Origin: Pseudomonadota bacterium
GTDB lineage: Bacteria > Myxococcota_A > Polyangia > Polyangiales > Polyangiaceae
Direction: 5' to 3'
Assembly (NCBI GenBank): GCA_023428245.1
Contig: JAEYYX010000048.1
Location: 1-64,000, forward strand
DNA length: 64,000 bases
Below the pieces are notes generated by a model, which saw only the letters and a list, made by a program, of their open reading frames with translations, did not search any database and was not told the DNA's origin. Below, in pieces: positions 9,063 to 18,115 of the stretch (its first letter is position 1; each line of letters opens with the position of its first letter). The translations under genes were made by a program, and so were the position numbers.

Positions 9063-10913
9063 TCAGCGCTCAACGATCGTGAACGTTCTTCCGGGCCTGA
9101 GATCCACGTCAATCTGCCGCGTGTCACTGCCCGAACCGGGAGCCGGAAAGATCGTGCACACGAGATGTTCCTCGGGGCGGCTCATGCGGATCGCGCGGGA
9201 GCTCCCGGCGACGATGGAACCGGCAGCGCCACAGGTCGCGCGGGCTCCGAGCGGTCCGTCAAAGCGTAAAATCGCATCCTTGAATTGGATCGCGCCGCGC
9301 ACGAGCTGGGGGCCTTCGCCGGGAACGATCTCGACAGTGACCGGAGGCGGCTGCTCACAACACTCTGCGTTCGGAGGAATGAACTCGAAGACGTGGGGGC
9401 CGTAGCTGAGCTGATGCACCTGGAACCAGGAAGAAAGCTCCCCGTCGATACGAACGCGGGCGTTCTGGGGTCCGGCGATCGGAGTGCGAACGGCGCGCGT
9501 GCCGGCCTCCACGACTCGCTCTGGCTTCGCGAGCGGTAAAGGCTTCTTGGTCGTGACGCGCGGAGTCTCCGGGACCGGCTCCGCCGCTGGTTCATTCGGC
9601 AAGGGCAGCGGCTCCTTCGGCTGCGGGGCGGCGCGCGCGGGCGGGTCACTCTTCGAGGCGCTCTGAGTCTCGGCTGGCGACTTCTCCTCGGGCTTCGACT
9701 TGGTCGGGGCGGCAGAGACCGCCGCCCGACTCCAGAAATTACGCCCAGCGAAGACTAGACCCGAGAAAAGCACCACGCCGCCGAGAACCTTCAGGCCAAT
9801 TTCGAGCTGCTTTCGAGCGCGACGCCTGCGCCTGAGCCCGGCCACCTCCGCGAGCAGGATCGTATCGTCCGGGCGATAGGCGAGAGCGCGGTTGTAGTCG
9901 ATCGAGGAGCCGATCACGTCGCCCTGGTCACGTCTCGTTTGAGCTCTTTGTGAGAGGCACTGGACGATGCGCACGGAGTGCTCGGCAAGGTACTCGCCGC
10001 GCTCATCGAGAAACTGAACGATCTCGGCGCGTGGATCGCTCACGCCAAGACTCTCGAGCTCGTTCATGAGCGCCTCGGCGAGTTCGGTCGCTGAAGCATA
10101 ACGCGCGCTCGGCTCACGCTCGAGCGACCGCGTCACGATTTGTCCGTAAACAGAGCCAATTTCCGGGCGAATCCGATCCGGCGGGATACAGCCCCCCTCG
10201 AGCACACGCCGGAGGACTTGCGCCGGATTCTTGCCTTCAAACGGCAAAGAGCCCGTGAGCATCTCATAGAGGAGCACACCCGCACCGAACACATCGGAGC
10301 GCGCGTCGACATCGCCTCCTTCAATCTGCTCAGGTGCCATGTGGGCGGGAGAGCCGAGCACTTGGCCTGTATGGGTCACGCCCTGAGCATCGAGCAGCTT
10401 CGCGATGCCGAAGTCGGTCAGCTTGACGCGGGGCCCGGCGCTGGGTCCACCGGTCACCGCTCCGTCTGTCGAGAGCAGGACGTTCTCGGGCTTGATATCG
10501 CGATGGATCACGCCGTGGCGATGGGCGTGCGCCAGCGCAGTAGCTACCTCATATCCGATCGAAGCCGCGACCTCGGGAGGCAGCGGTCCCGCCTCGGCGA
10601 GGAGCTGACGCAAGGTCACCCCGCGCACGAGCTCCACGACCAGGTAGCGCTCGGGCTCGGTATCGTCGGAGACGTCGTAGACCTCAACGATGTTCGGGTG
10701 CTTCACGCGCGCGACAGTCAGCGCTTCACTCGCAAAGCGCGCGCGCACATCTGGGTTGTCCCGGAGGTGCCGGTGAATCACCTTGAGCGCGACGTCCCGT
10801 CCAAGTCGACGATCGCGAGCGCGATACACGGTCGCCATCCCACCATGCCCGATCTCCTCGAGCAGCTCGTACTTGCTGATCCCAAGATCGGGGGACGCCG
10901 AAGCGACGCTCAT
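9063..10913 (-). CDS. Transmembrane Ser/Thr protein kinase (PknB-like)
   Basis: A Hanks-type kinase of 616 residues. The kinase domain (about 12-275) has GHGGMATVYRARDRRLGRDV, the catalytic HRDIKPENVLL, DFGIAK and the activation segment GSPAHMAPEQIEGG. One membrane segment (GLKVLGGVVLFSGLVFAG) lies near residue 395, then a Pro/Lys/Glu-rich stretch and a C-terminal extracytoplasmic region with PEGA-like strands and four Cys. The ATG at 10913 was preferred because it puts the kinase fold about 12 residues from the start; an in-frame upstream ATG at 11027 would overlap lysA. It is divergent from lysA. Confidence 0.93.
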   Translation of the reverse strand: MSVASASPDLGISKYELLEEIGHGGMATVYRARDRRLGRDVALKVIHRHLRDNPDVRARFASEALTVARVKHPNIVEVYDVSDDTEPERYLVVELVRGVTLRQLLAEAGPLPPEVAASIGYEVATALAHAHRHGVIHRDIKPENVLLSTDGAVTGGPSAGPRVKLTDFGIAKLLDAQGVTHTGQVLGSPAHMAPEQIEGGDVDARSDVFGAGVLLYEMLTGSLPFEGKNPAQVLRRVLEGGCIPPDRIRPEIGSVYGQIVTRSLEREPSARYASATELAEALMNELESLGVSDPRAEIVQFLDERGEYLAEHSVRIVQCLSQRAQTRRDQGDVIGSSIDYNRALAYRPDDTILLAEVAGLRRRRRARKQLEIGLKVLGGVVLFSGLVFAGRNFWSRAAVSAAPTKSKPEEKSPAETQSASKSDPPARAAPQPKEPLPLPNEPAAEPVPETPRVTTKKPLPLAKPERVVEAGTRAVRTPIAGPQNARVRIDGELSSWFQVHQLSYGPHVFEFIPPNAECCEQPPPVTVEIVPGEGPQLVRGAIQFKDAILRFDGPLGARATCGAAGSIVAGSSRAIRMSRPEEHLVCTIFPAPGSGSDTRQIDVDLRPGRTFTIVER

Positions 10914-11006
10914 GCGCAGCACCTCGCGCTCAGCTTCGACAAGACTCCCGGCAGCACGCCGAAAGAGTAGCGGACTTGTGGGGCGCCTGGTATCCCCAAG
11001 GTCAGG

Positions 11007-12290
11007 ATGAACGCCGCCCCCCTCCACCCCGAATCTTCCCAGAAAACCGGCTTCTCACGCGACCCTGAAGGGGTCGCCTGCCTAGGCGGTCAAAGGATCC
11101 AGAAGCTCCTCGAGGAGGCCGGGGTCGAGACGCCAGCATACATTTATGACCTCGGAGGCATCCGACAGCGCCTCCAAAAACTCGACGCAGCCCTCGGAGA
11201 CACTCCCCACCTCATCGCTTACGCGCTCAAGGCCAATAGCGCCGGAACCATCTTGCGCGAGGTGGCAAGACTCGGCGCAGGCGTCGACGCCGTTTCCGGC
11301 GGAGAGCTGCTTCTCGCGCGGCGCGTCGGAGTTCCCGCCGAGCGCATCGTCTTGAGCGGCGTCGCCAAAAGGAATGACGAGCTGGATCTTTCACTCTCTG
11401 AGGGGATTTTTTCGATACAGGCGGAGAGCCCCGGTGAGGTCAGCCGCATCATCGAGCGAGCCCGGGTCGCCGGAAAAAAGGCGCGAGTCTCACTCCGCAT
11501 CAATCCGGGCGTCGAGATCGACTCTCACGCACACATCAGCACCGGCCACGACCGCGCCAAGTTCGGCATCGCCGCGTCTCAGATCCGCGACGTCGCGTCA
11601 CTCCTCTCTGATTGTCCTCACGGAGCGCTTGTCGGGCTCTCGACTCACGTGGGTTCGATGCTCAAAGAGCCGAGCGGCTACCTCGCCTCAGCGCGCGTCG
11701 TCCTCGCCCACGCCCAAGAGATGCGGAGCGCCGGTCATCCCATCGAGTTCGTCGACTTCGGCGGAGGCTTCGGAATCGACTATGGCGGAGCTCCGGCCGA
11801 AGACCCCGCGGCTTTTGCGACGGCCGCGGTGCAGCTGCTCAAAGAGAGCAGCGTGCGTGACCTCAGGCTCGTCGTCGAGCCGGGACGAAGTATCGTCGGA
11901 CCTTTCGGCGTCCTAGTCGCTCGCGTCGTCCAGCAGAAGACCTCCGGGCCAATTAGCTGGATCCTGATTGACGCCGGCATGAACGATCTGATGCGGCCCG
12001 CGCTCTACGGAGCCCGCCATCGCGTGGAACCTCTCGATCGTCAGCCGGGCGCGGAGCTGCACCACGTCGCGGGTCCCGTCTGCGAGAGCACCGACCAGTT
12101 CGGGGAGCACGCCCTCGGCGACATCCCTGAGTACGTCGTGCTCCGAGACGCGGGCGCCTACGGGTACGTGATGGGGAGCGAATACAACGGTCGTCCCCTC
12201 CCCTCGGAGGTCTTCGTCGATGGCGGCAAGATCGCCCACGTCGCTCGGACGCGCGGCGTCGAGGCCTGGATCGCGGATCGCCTCCGATAG
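11007..12290 (+). CDS. lysA: Diaminopimelate decarboxylase
   Basis: A PLP enzyme of 427 residues that converts meso-diaminopimelate to L-lysine, the last step of the pathway. The PLP lysine is in IAYALKANS near residue 75. Other family signatures are HVGS, DFGGGFGIDY, VVEPGRSIVG, the substrate-binding AGPVCESTDQFGE and RDAGAYGYVMGSEYNGR near the C-terminus. The upstream divergent gene is a Ser/Thr kinase. A bidirectional terminator-like hairpin (12425-12453) follows it. Confidence 0.97.
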   Translation: MNAAPLHPESSQKTGFSRDPEGVACLGGQRIQKLLEEAGVETPAYIYDLGGIRQRLQKLDAALGDTPHLIAYALKANSAGTILREVARLGAGVDAVSGGELLLARRVGVPAERIVLSGVAKRNDELDLSLSEGIFSIQAESPGEVSRIIERARVAGKKARVSLRINPGVEIDSHAHISTGHDRAKFGIAASQIRDVASLLSDCPHGALVGLSTHVGSMLKEPSGYLASARVVLAHAQEMRSAGHPIEFVDFGGGFGIDYGGAPAEDPAAFATAAVQLLKESSVRDLRLVVEPGRSIVGPFGVLVARVVQQKTSGPISWILIDAGMNDLMRPALYGARHRVEPLDRQPGAELHHVAGPVCESTDQFGEHALGDIPEYVVLRDAGAYGYVMGSEYNGRPLPSEVFVDGGKIAHVARTRGVEAWIADRLR

Positions 12291-12424
12291 GCACGGAAGC
12301 GTTCGCTCGCCCAAACTGTACGCTGCCAGAGCACACGACTCGCTCCGCACTGGGAACGCACATGCTCGAGTGACGAGCGCTCACCTGCGTTCGAGGACCC
12401 GTGAGCGGAACCACGAAACGAAGC

Positions 12425-12453
12425 GGGGCGGAAAGCTCTGAGAGCTCCGCCCC
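12425..12453. terminator. Hairpin between lysA and the 731-residue gene
   Basis: Perfect 7-bp arms (GGGGCGG 12425-12431 and CCGCCCC 12447-12453) enclose a second 5-bp stem (AGCTC/GAGCT), forming a stable hairpin between convergent genes. On the plus strand a short T-run (TCTTTT) follows about 9 bases later, so termination of lysA is plausible; on the minus strand there is no T-tract. Confidence 0.55.
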
Positions 12454-12485
12454 GTGATCGGTCTTTTGGTCTCGACCGTGAACTT

Positions 12486-14681
12486 TCAGCCAACGCCACC
12501 GCGCCGAGAGGCAGCAGCCACACCACGCTTCGACGGGCTCACTCGCGTTCCTGAGCGCGAGAGCCGCGAAGCGGCAGCCGAATCCGGCCCCGGAGGATCG
12601 GAGACCCGACGGCGCCCGGGAGAGACCGACTGTGCATAATGGACAGCGCCTTGATTCAAAATCTCGACGCCCATCGTGCGACAACGGCGCGAGAGCTTGT
12701 CCAAGTCGACACCCGCTGCGACCAAGAGGCCGCTCGGGGGTGACGGGTTCACGAACAAATCTGCAGTCGAGCGGCGCGTCGAGAGCATGCGCCGGACTTC
12801 CGGATCGTCGATCCAAATGAACCCGGCACAGGGCACGAATTCGGCGCGGCCGAGGACGGTGCTCGCCTGGGTCAGTTGGCGAAGGATCGGATCGGGGAGC
12901 GCGGAGATCACCTCGAGGCGCTCGCGAATCTCGGAAGGATCGACGCCCGTTCCGATCGCCAGCGCAAGGGTGCGGGGGGTCATGATCAGGTCAAGCTCCC
13001 CCTCGACGTTCCCGACTTCCGTGAGCGGATGCAGAGCGAGAACCTCGGCGACGCGAGCGCTCGTACCGATGCGCAGGGTCTGGTTGTCGATGAAGCGGCC
13101 AGCCTCGAGGTTCGCCCCCCGCGGAAGCTCCGCGAGCCAAGCGCGTCCTCGTGGGGTGATGCGAAGCATCGGACCTTCCACGCCGTCCCCTTCGTCCGCA
13201 TCGGCGAGGTCGACGAGACCGAGCACGTGGAGCGTCTCGATCGCCATACGGCGGCCGATCTCGACGGGATCGGTGATGTCGATGCCGGTCTTTTGGGCGT
13301 GGCGCGTGAGCAGGCGCAAGAGGCCAGGCGTTCGCGGATCGGCTCGCATGTACTCGGCGATCGCGCCCCAGGGGGCCCACTGTCCGTCTCCGAGCTCCTG
13401 CAGAGCTTCGACGACAACGGAGCGAACGACGCTCACCGCGCCGGACTCTCGAGCGTCCCCGTGAACACGCAGGAGCTCTCCATCGTTACGCGATTCATCC
13501 CAAGCGCCACCTCGACGCCAGGTCTTGAAAAGAAGCGGACCGATCTCGGCGAGCCTGAGATCTCCGGGCGGGCCTTCAGGAGAGGTCGCCGCCGTATCCC
13601 AGAGCCCGGCGATCCGGCTCAAGGAGGCCACGAGGGCGATCGCTTCATTCGGCCGGCCGAACCGCGTTGCCATCTTCGAGATCAAAGAGCGCGGCGTCCC
13701 AACGCCCGGGCGCACTTCGCCTTCGCCTCCGTGAACGCCCATGGCAAGGCCCATCGCAAGCGGCGTCACATCGAGCGCAAAGCGAGCTCGCTGCGGAATA
13801 TAGTCCTCCATGCGCACGTGATCTCGGATGCGCTGGCGGAGACCTTCGCGCTCGGCGAGTCGCTCGGCGCCAACCAATCGAGCCACCTCGGTCGGCACCA
13901 CGTGCCGATTCGGATGGACAGGGATCAAGAAGCCACGCCGCTCGAGCGCAAATCCGACGCCGCGCCTCGAGGGCGTCGCGCCCGAAGCGCCCCGCAAGCG
14001 GACTGGCTCGCGCTCCATTTCGAGGAGCTCTTCCGTGTCCACCTCACCACCGACCTCTTCCACCGCATGGAGGAGTTTCCTCTCCAGAGGGGGCAACTTC
14101 TGAAGCTGTTCCCCGAGAAGCTCGGGGGTGGTCAAGATGCGCCAGGCGTCCTCGAGGGCCAGCGCCACGGGCGGCGCGACGGGCCGGCCGAGGTAGTGCG
14201 ACGCAATGGCCGCAGCGACCTCGGGGTTCGCCTGAGCCAAAAGGGCCCGCACGCTGCGTCGGTCTTCCCCGGGCCAGGACTTCATCTGGATCTGGAAAGC
14301 GATCGGGAGGACGAGCTTCAGCCCGCTCCCTTCTTTCGTCACATAGACGAGGCCCCGCGCTACGAGGGGCTCGAGCCCAGGCGGGGCCGCCTCCACCTCG
14401 AGCAATCCCCCCGCCTCGGCCAGACGGTTCATCAACTCTTCCGCCGGGCGCCCCATACGCGAGGGTTCTCGCAAATCAGCGCTCAGAAGCAGGGCCCGAG
14501 CCACCTGAGACTGGACGTCGATGCGCTTGGCGGGATCCACAGCCGCGTCGACCCGGGTCACGAGGGCATTGAACTCCTTCTTGGGGAGGCCGCGCAGGAC
14601 CTCAACGAGGCCGCGGCCCCGAGCTGCGTTCAGCGGGCCTTCGTTCCCCTTCGACTCCCATTCCATATCTTCGTGGTTCAT
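12486..14681 (-). CDS. Large protein of unknown function (731 aa)
   Basis: Not confidently recognised. The 731-residue protein is rich in Leu, Arg and Glu. Several segments look like winged-helix turns (for example LPPLERKLLHAVEEVGGEVDTEEL, split here only as a description near 200-225, and LVDLADADEGDGVEGP followed by LRITPRGRAWLAELP near 510-540). The region after about 560 (VEGELDLIMTPRTLALAIG, then LTQASTVLGRAEF) has a faint resemblance to helicase-associated XPB/Ssl2-like domains, not enough for a name. The last 45 residues are Arg/Ser/Pro-rich and probably disordered. The opposite strand also carries a long open frame, judged a shadow. No operon partner is visible. Confidence 0.75.
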   Translation of the reverse strand: MNHEDMEWESKGNEGPLNAARGRGLVEVLRGLPKKEFNALVTRVDAAVDPAKRIDVQSQVARALLLSADLREPSRMGRPAEELMNRLAEAGGLLEVEAAPPGLEPLVARGLVYVTKEGSGLKLVLPIAFQIQMKSWPGEDRRSVRALLAQANPEVAAAIASHYLGRPVAPPVALALEDAWRILTTPELLGEQLQKLPPLERKLLHAVEEVGGEVDTEELLEMEREPVRLRGASGATPSRRGVGFALERRGFLIPVHPNRHVVPTEVARLVGAERLAEREGLRQRIRDHVRMEDYIPQRARFALDVTPLAMGLAMGVHGGEGEVRPGVGTPRSLISKMATRFGRPNEAIALVASLSRIAGLWDTAATSPEGPPGDLRLAEIGPLLFKTWRRGGAWDESRNDGELLRVHGDARESGAVSVVRSVVVEALQELGDGQWAPWGAIAEYMRADPRTPGLLRLLTRHAQKTGIDITDPVEIGRRMAIETLHVLGLVDLADADEGDGVEGPMLRITPRGRAWLAELPRGANLEAGRFIDNQTLRIGTSARVAEVLALHPLTEVGNVEGELDLIMTPRTLALAIGTGVDPSEIRERLEVISALPDPILRQLTQASTVLGRAEFVPCAGFIWIDDPEVRRMLSTRRSTADLFVNPSPPSGLLVAAGVDLDKLSRRCRTMGVEILNQGAVHYAQSVSPGRRRVSDPPGPDSAAASRLSRSGTRVSPSKRGVAAASRRGGVG

Positions 14682-14986
14682 GGTTGATGACTGTCTGACC
14701 TAATGTCTCTTGTGGGACCCGAATCGGGACACCGATAGAAGCAAAGCCTAACCAGGTCCCGCTGTCCAGCGAAAGCTGGGAGCGAAACGTCGGTTTTGTG
14801 AGTTCACCGTTGTCTCTTCGGCCGAGCGCGCAAAAATGCCACACCCATCGTTCAATCTCGCAGGCCCTTGCCCCAGATCTTTCAAAGATGAAAGACCGCG
14901 CAAGAAACGGAAAATGCCCGAGAGCCCGCGGGGTTGGAGAGAGGTCCCCGTGATATCGCGAGAGAGCGTGATATCAGGAGCTCTGG
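14682..14986. other. Intergenic region with short hairpins and a direct repeat
   Basis: These 305 bases separate two divergent genes. No convincing gene is seen. Visible structure: a small GAAA-tetraloop hairpin (CCAGC-GAAA-GCTGG) near 14772-14785, a short CCCGA/CGGG hairpin near 14718, an inverted repeat CTTTC...GAAAG near 14879-14895, and two direct copies of CGTGATATC at 14949-14957 and 14967-14975 just before the ribosome site of the HD gene. Confidence 0.4.
14949..14975 (+). promoter_or_regulatory. Paired CGTGATATC direct repeat, possible operator
   Basis: Two identical 9-mers, each holding a GATATC palindrome, are spaced 18 bases apart start to start and end 11 bases before the ATG of the HD-domain gene. 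An AGGAG ribosome site follows the second copy directly. The spacing suggests binding on about the same DNA face, but no known regulator can be assigned. Confidence 0.3.
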
Positions 14987-16360
14987 ATGATTTTGCGAGA
15001 CCCCGTGCATGGCCTCGTGGCTTTCGAGAAGCCCGAAGAGTCCATCATCGAACGACTCCTCGAAGCTCGTGAAGTGCAGCGCCTCAGGAGGATTCGCCAA
15101 CTTGGGCTGACTTCTCTCGCTTACCCTGGCGCGGACCACACACGCTTCTCTCATGCCCTCGGTGCTGCCCATGTGATGGCGCGCTTCCTCGGACGGATGA
15201 AGAACCTCGAGCATGAACTCGCCCCTGAGCACCGTCTCACGCGGGAGCACGCCGAAGAAGCGCTCGCAGCGGCGCTCTTGCATGACGTCGGCCACGGTCC
15301 CTTCTCTCACTTGTTCGAAACTGTCGCCGCGAAGTCTGTTCACCACGAGACGTGGTCCGAGCGAGTCGTTCTCGACGAGAGCACCGACGTCCATCGCATC
15401 CTCGCGAGCGTACGACCTGATTTGCCCAGGCGCGTAGAGCGATTGATCCTCGGACACCACGAGCTGCCCTATCTCGCCGGCGCGGTGAGCGGGACCTTCG
15501 ACGTCGATCGAGCCGACTATCTCCTGCGCGACGCCCATTTTACAGGCGTGAGCTACGGCCATTTCGACCTCGATTGGCTGCTGCGAAGCTTCTGTTTGAG
15601 CCTGGGAGGTGGACGCCTCCCTTCGTTGGCCATTGACGGTCAAAAGGGCCTGCCCGCCATCGAGTCCTTCATCTTGGCCCGGCTCTTCATGTTCCAGCAG
15701 GTCTATTTCCACAAGGCGAGTCGGGCGAGCGAGTGGCTCCTCGTGCGCATCTTTGCGCGCCTGCGGGATGTGCTCGAGAGCGAGCGGTCCTTCGCGGTCC
15801 CGGTGGGTCTCCGTGAGCTGTTGCTCGATGGGAAGACTGAACTCAGCTCCTATCTCGCCCTCGACGACCCGACGATGTGGACCTTCCTCCGCACCCTCGA
15901 AGACCACCCGGATAAAGTCACCAGCGATCTCTCGAAGCGCCTTTCGGCTCGGCGTCTCCCGAAGACCCTCGAGCTATTCGGCGAAGACGCTACCCCCGAG
16001 GGGCGAAGACGCTGCCTCGAACTGGTCAAAGACATCGCAAGACGCCGGGGCCTAGATCCCGCGTCTTATGTCGGCGTCGACACGCCGAGTGTGATCGCCT
16101 TCGAAGAGTCCACGAAAGCGCCGATTTCGGTGCGCTTCCGCGACGGCACCGAACAGGCGCCGAGTGAAGTTTCCTTCTTGCTGGGGCGCCTCAGGGGACA
16201 AACCCTGACCCGGCCGCGCATCCTCTTCGCCGATGAGCTGCGCGAGGACGTAGAAAGCGCCTTGGGGCTCGGAGGCGCGCGCGCCGTAGGGCTCGCCGGC
16301 GGGGTCTTTGGGGATCGGGAGACGCAAGGTAGCCTGAAGGGGCCTGAGGCAAAACTTTGA
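14987..16360 (+). CDS. HD-domain phosphohydrolase (SAMHD1/YwfO-like)
   Basis: A 457-residue metal-dependent HD phosphohydrolase. The HD signature is spread as HTRFSHALG, LLHDVGHGPFSH and DVDRADYLLRDA, and the N-terminal MILRDPVHGLV with ARLRRIRQLG-like helix (here QRLRRIRQLG) is typical of the SAMHD1/YwfO/YdhJ branch, which includes dNTP triphosphohydrolases. The substrate is not proven here. An AGGAG ribosome site lies 6 bases before the ATG at 14987. The stop overlaps the next gene's possible TTG start, so the two are probably co-transcribed. Confidence 0.92.
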   Translation: MILRDPVHGLVAFEKPEESIIERLLEAREVQRLRRIRQLGLTSLAYPGADHTRFSHALGAAHVMARFLGRMKNLEHELAPEHRLTREHAEEALAAALLHDVGHGPFSHLFETVAAKSVHHETWSERVVLDESTDVHRILASVRPDLPRRVERLILGHHELPYLAGAVSGTFDVDRADYLLRDAHFTGVSYGHFDLDWLLRSFCLSLGGGRLPSLAIDGQKGLPAIESFILARLFMFQQVYFHKASRASEWLLVRIFARLRDVLESERSFAVPVGLRELLLDGKTELSSYLALDDPTMWTFLRTLEDHPDKVTSDLSKRLSARRLPKTLELFGEDATPEGRRRCLELVKDIARRRGLDPASYVGVDTPSVIAFEESTKAPISVRFRDGTEQAPSEVSFLLGRLRGQTLTRPRILFADELREDVESALGLGGARAVGLAGGVFGDRETQGSLKGPEAKL

Positions 16361-16986
16361 GTACGGCGATTGTCATGTGGGGGGCGCTCATCGCCCCGAT
16401 CGCTCTCGGCGCTCCGTCGGAGATCGGAATGCCGGAAACAGACTCCGCGCGCGGTGATGGAATCTACGGAAGGCTCGACGGCGATTTTTCGCTGTCCCTC
16501 GGGCTCGGTGCCGAGATCGACGCCACGCGCTCCGCGGGGCGACCGAGTGCCGGGGCGACTCTTCGCTACTATCAAGCGTTAGGTGTCCTCCTCCACTACG
16601 CCCAAGGGGTCGATAGCGGCGATCCGCTCGAGAGAAGACTCGTCCTTGGGTTTCTCCTCGAGCCCCTCTTCCTTCTTCGCTGGCCCGAGTTTCACCACTC
16701 AGGGCGGGCGTTTCCCGATCTCTTCTTCGACTCCTTTGGTTTGCACATCGGGACGACGCTGCTCGAGCCGCGCGGAGGAGATTTCGCCCGGGAGGTCCGA
16801 CTCAACGTGGGCGCAGGACTTGGAATCCCGCTGACCAGCCGCGCCCCCGGACCTTTCATCAGGGCCCGCTACGATCTCGAACTCCTCGGAGCCGAACCCG
16901 TGCATAACGTCCTTCTGAACCTCGAGTGGCAGTTTTTCTGGGAATCGCCCTGGCTCAAGCGATCTTTGGATCGAGTTGGTCCTTGA
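16357..16986 (+). CDS. Putative small outer-membrane beta-barrel protein
   Basis: Up to 209 residues. A hydrophobic N-terminus (IVMWGALIAPIALGAPSE) looks like a signal peptide. Alternating patterns such as YGRLDGDFSLSLGLGAEID, LRLNVGAGLGIPL-like (here VRLNVGAGLGIPL) and LLNLEWQFFW with aromatic strand ends suggest a small beta-barrel. Function unknown. The start is either TTG at 16357, which overlaps the HD gene stop, or ATG at 16375. Its 3' end overlaps the convergent FemAB-like gene by 32 bases. Confidence 0.65.
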   Translation: MSTAIVMWGALIAPIALGAPSEIGMPETDSARGDGIYGRLDGDFSLSLGLGAEIDATRSAGRPSAGATLRYYQALGVLLHYAQGVDSGDPLERRLVLGFLLEPLFLLRWPEFHHSGRAFPDLFFDSFGLHIGTTLLEPRGGDFAREVRLNVGAGLGIPLTSRAPGPFIRARYDLELLGAEPVHNVLLNLEWQFFWESPWLKRSLDRVGP

Positions 16987-18109
16987 GGGCCTCAGCCTCG
17001 CGTCCGAAATAGTCGCGCACGACGAGCTCAAGGCGAGGATCGAGGAAAGAGTGAGCGCTTTGGGTCAGGGTGGCCGAGAAGCCTCGCCCGTGTTTGTGTT
17101 CGCCGCCCGCGCCTGGCTCAAAACGCGAGAGTCCTCTCAGGATCGTCTCCTCGATTCCTCGATAAAGACAGGTTTCGAAGTGCAAAAATGGAACTTCCTC
17201 GAACGCGCCCCAGTAACGCCCGTACAGCGCTTCACTGCCGAGGAGATTGAACGCGCCCGCGATCACGCCCTCGTCCCCCGAGCTGCCGGCGCGGCGCGCA
17301 AGCACCACGTGAAGCGCCTCGGGCATCGCACGCGTCACCATCCGGAAGAACTCTTCGTTCAAATAGCGCCGGCCCCAGACATATTTGTCGACCGTCGTCA
17401 GGTAAAGCTCATAGAGGAGGCGAGGGCTCACCGTCTCAAGGCTCGGACCCGTGAGGATTTCGAAGACGAGCTCCTCCTGCTCCCTGAGGACTCGACGCTC
17501 GCGCCGAACTTGCGCGCGACGCTTACTCCCCATGACCCCGAGGAAATCCTCGAAGGCGGGGAAGCCAGTGTTATGAAATTGGAATTGGACCCCGCTCCGG
17601 AGCGCCCAGCCCCCTTGCTTGAGGAGCTCCGCCTCATGTTTCGAGGGGAAGAGAACGTGCACCGACGAAACCTCAAGCTCCCTCGCTAGCCGAGGCAGGC
17701 TCTCCCCCACAAAATTCACGGTCTCGGCGATTTGCGCTGGCGATGCCCCTTCGTCGAACAAGATCCTCGGTCCGGTGGCGGGCGTGAACGGGACCGCAAT
17801 GACCAGCTTCGGGAAGTAAGGAATGCCGAGGCGACTCTCCGAAAACTCCGCGATCGCGTGATCGAAGACAAACTCCCCCATGGAGTGCATCTTGAGGTAC
17901 GCGGGCAAAAACGCGATCGGCTTTCGCTCGCGCTCGATCACGAGGTGACGAGGACTCCAGCCTGACCTCTCGGAGGCGGCTCCGCTCTGCTCAAGTGCCT
18001 CGAGCCAACTGCGACGTAGAAACGGGTAGCGCCTTTCGATCTGACTGAGCCGCAGCTCTCCGTAGATCGCAGCGAGAGAGCGCCCGAAGACCCAGCGAAA
18101 CTCCGTCAT
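16955..18109 (-). CDS. FemAB-like GNAT acyltransferase (DUF482 family)
   Basis: A 384-residue protein of the family annotated peptidoglycan biosynthesis/recognition, FemAB-like (DUF482). Family signatures are AFLPAYLKMHSMGEFVFDHA, then IPYFPKLVIAVPFTPATGPR, then FHNTGFPAFEDFLG, KRRAQVRRERR, and near the C-terminus FEPGAGGEHKHGRGF. The fold is a GNAT-type acyltransferase; the true substrate of the family is not established. It starts 6 bases after the cyclase-like gene and probably shares its transcript. Its 3' end overlaps the convergent barrel gene by 32 bases. Confidence 0.88.
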   Translation of the reverse strand: MTEFRWVFGRSLAAIYGELRLSQIERRYPFLRRSWLEALEQSGAASERSGWSPRHLVIERERKPIAFLPAYLKMHSMGEFVFDHAIAEFSESRLGIPYFPKLVIAVPFTPATGPRILFDEGASPAQIAETVNFVGESLPRLARELEVSSVHVLFPSKHEAELLKQGGWALRSGVQFQFHNTGFPAFEDFLGVMGSKRRAQVRRERRVLREQEELVFEILTGPSLETVSPRLLYELYLTTVDKYVWGRRYLNEEFFRMVTRAMPEALHVVLARRAGSSGDEGVIAGAFNLLGSEALYGRYWGAFEEVPFLHFETCLYRGIEETILRGLSRFEPGAGGEHKHGRGFSATLTQSAHSFLDPRLELVVRDYFGREAEALKDQLDPKIA

Positions 18110-18115
18110 CGGGCC

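Noticed and set aside
12876..14687. A 603-codon open frame on the plus strand opposite the 731-residue gene
   Set aside because: It is rich in Arg, His, Asp and Gly with no family signal, as expected for the reverse frame of a high-GC gene. The minus-strand protein has better composition and a hydrophobic pattern of real helices.
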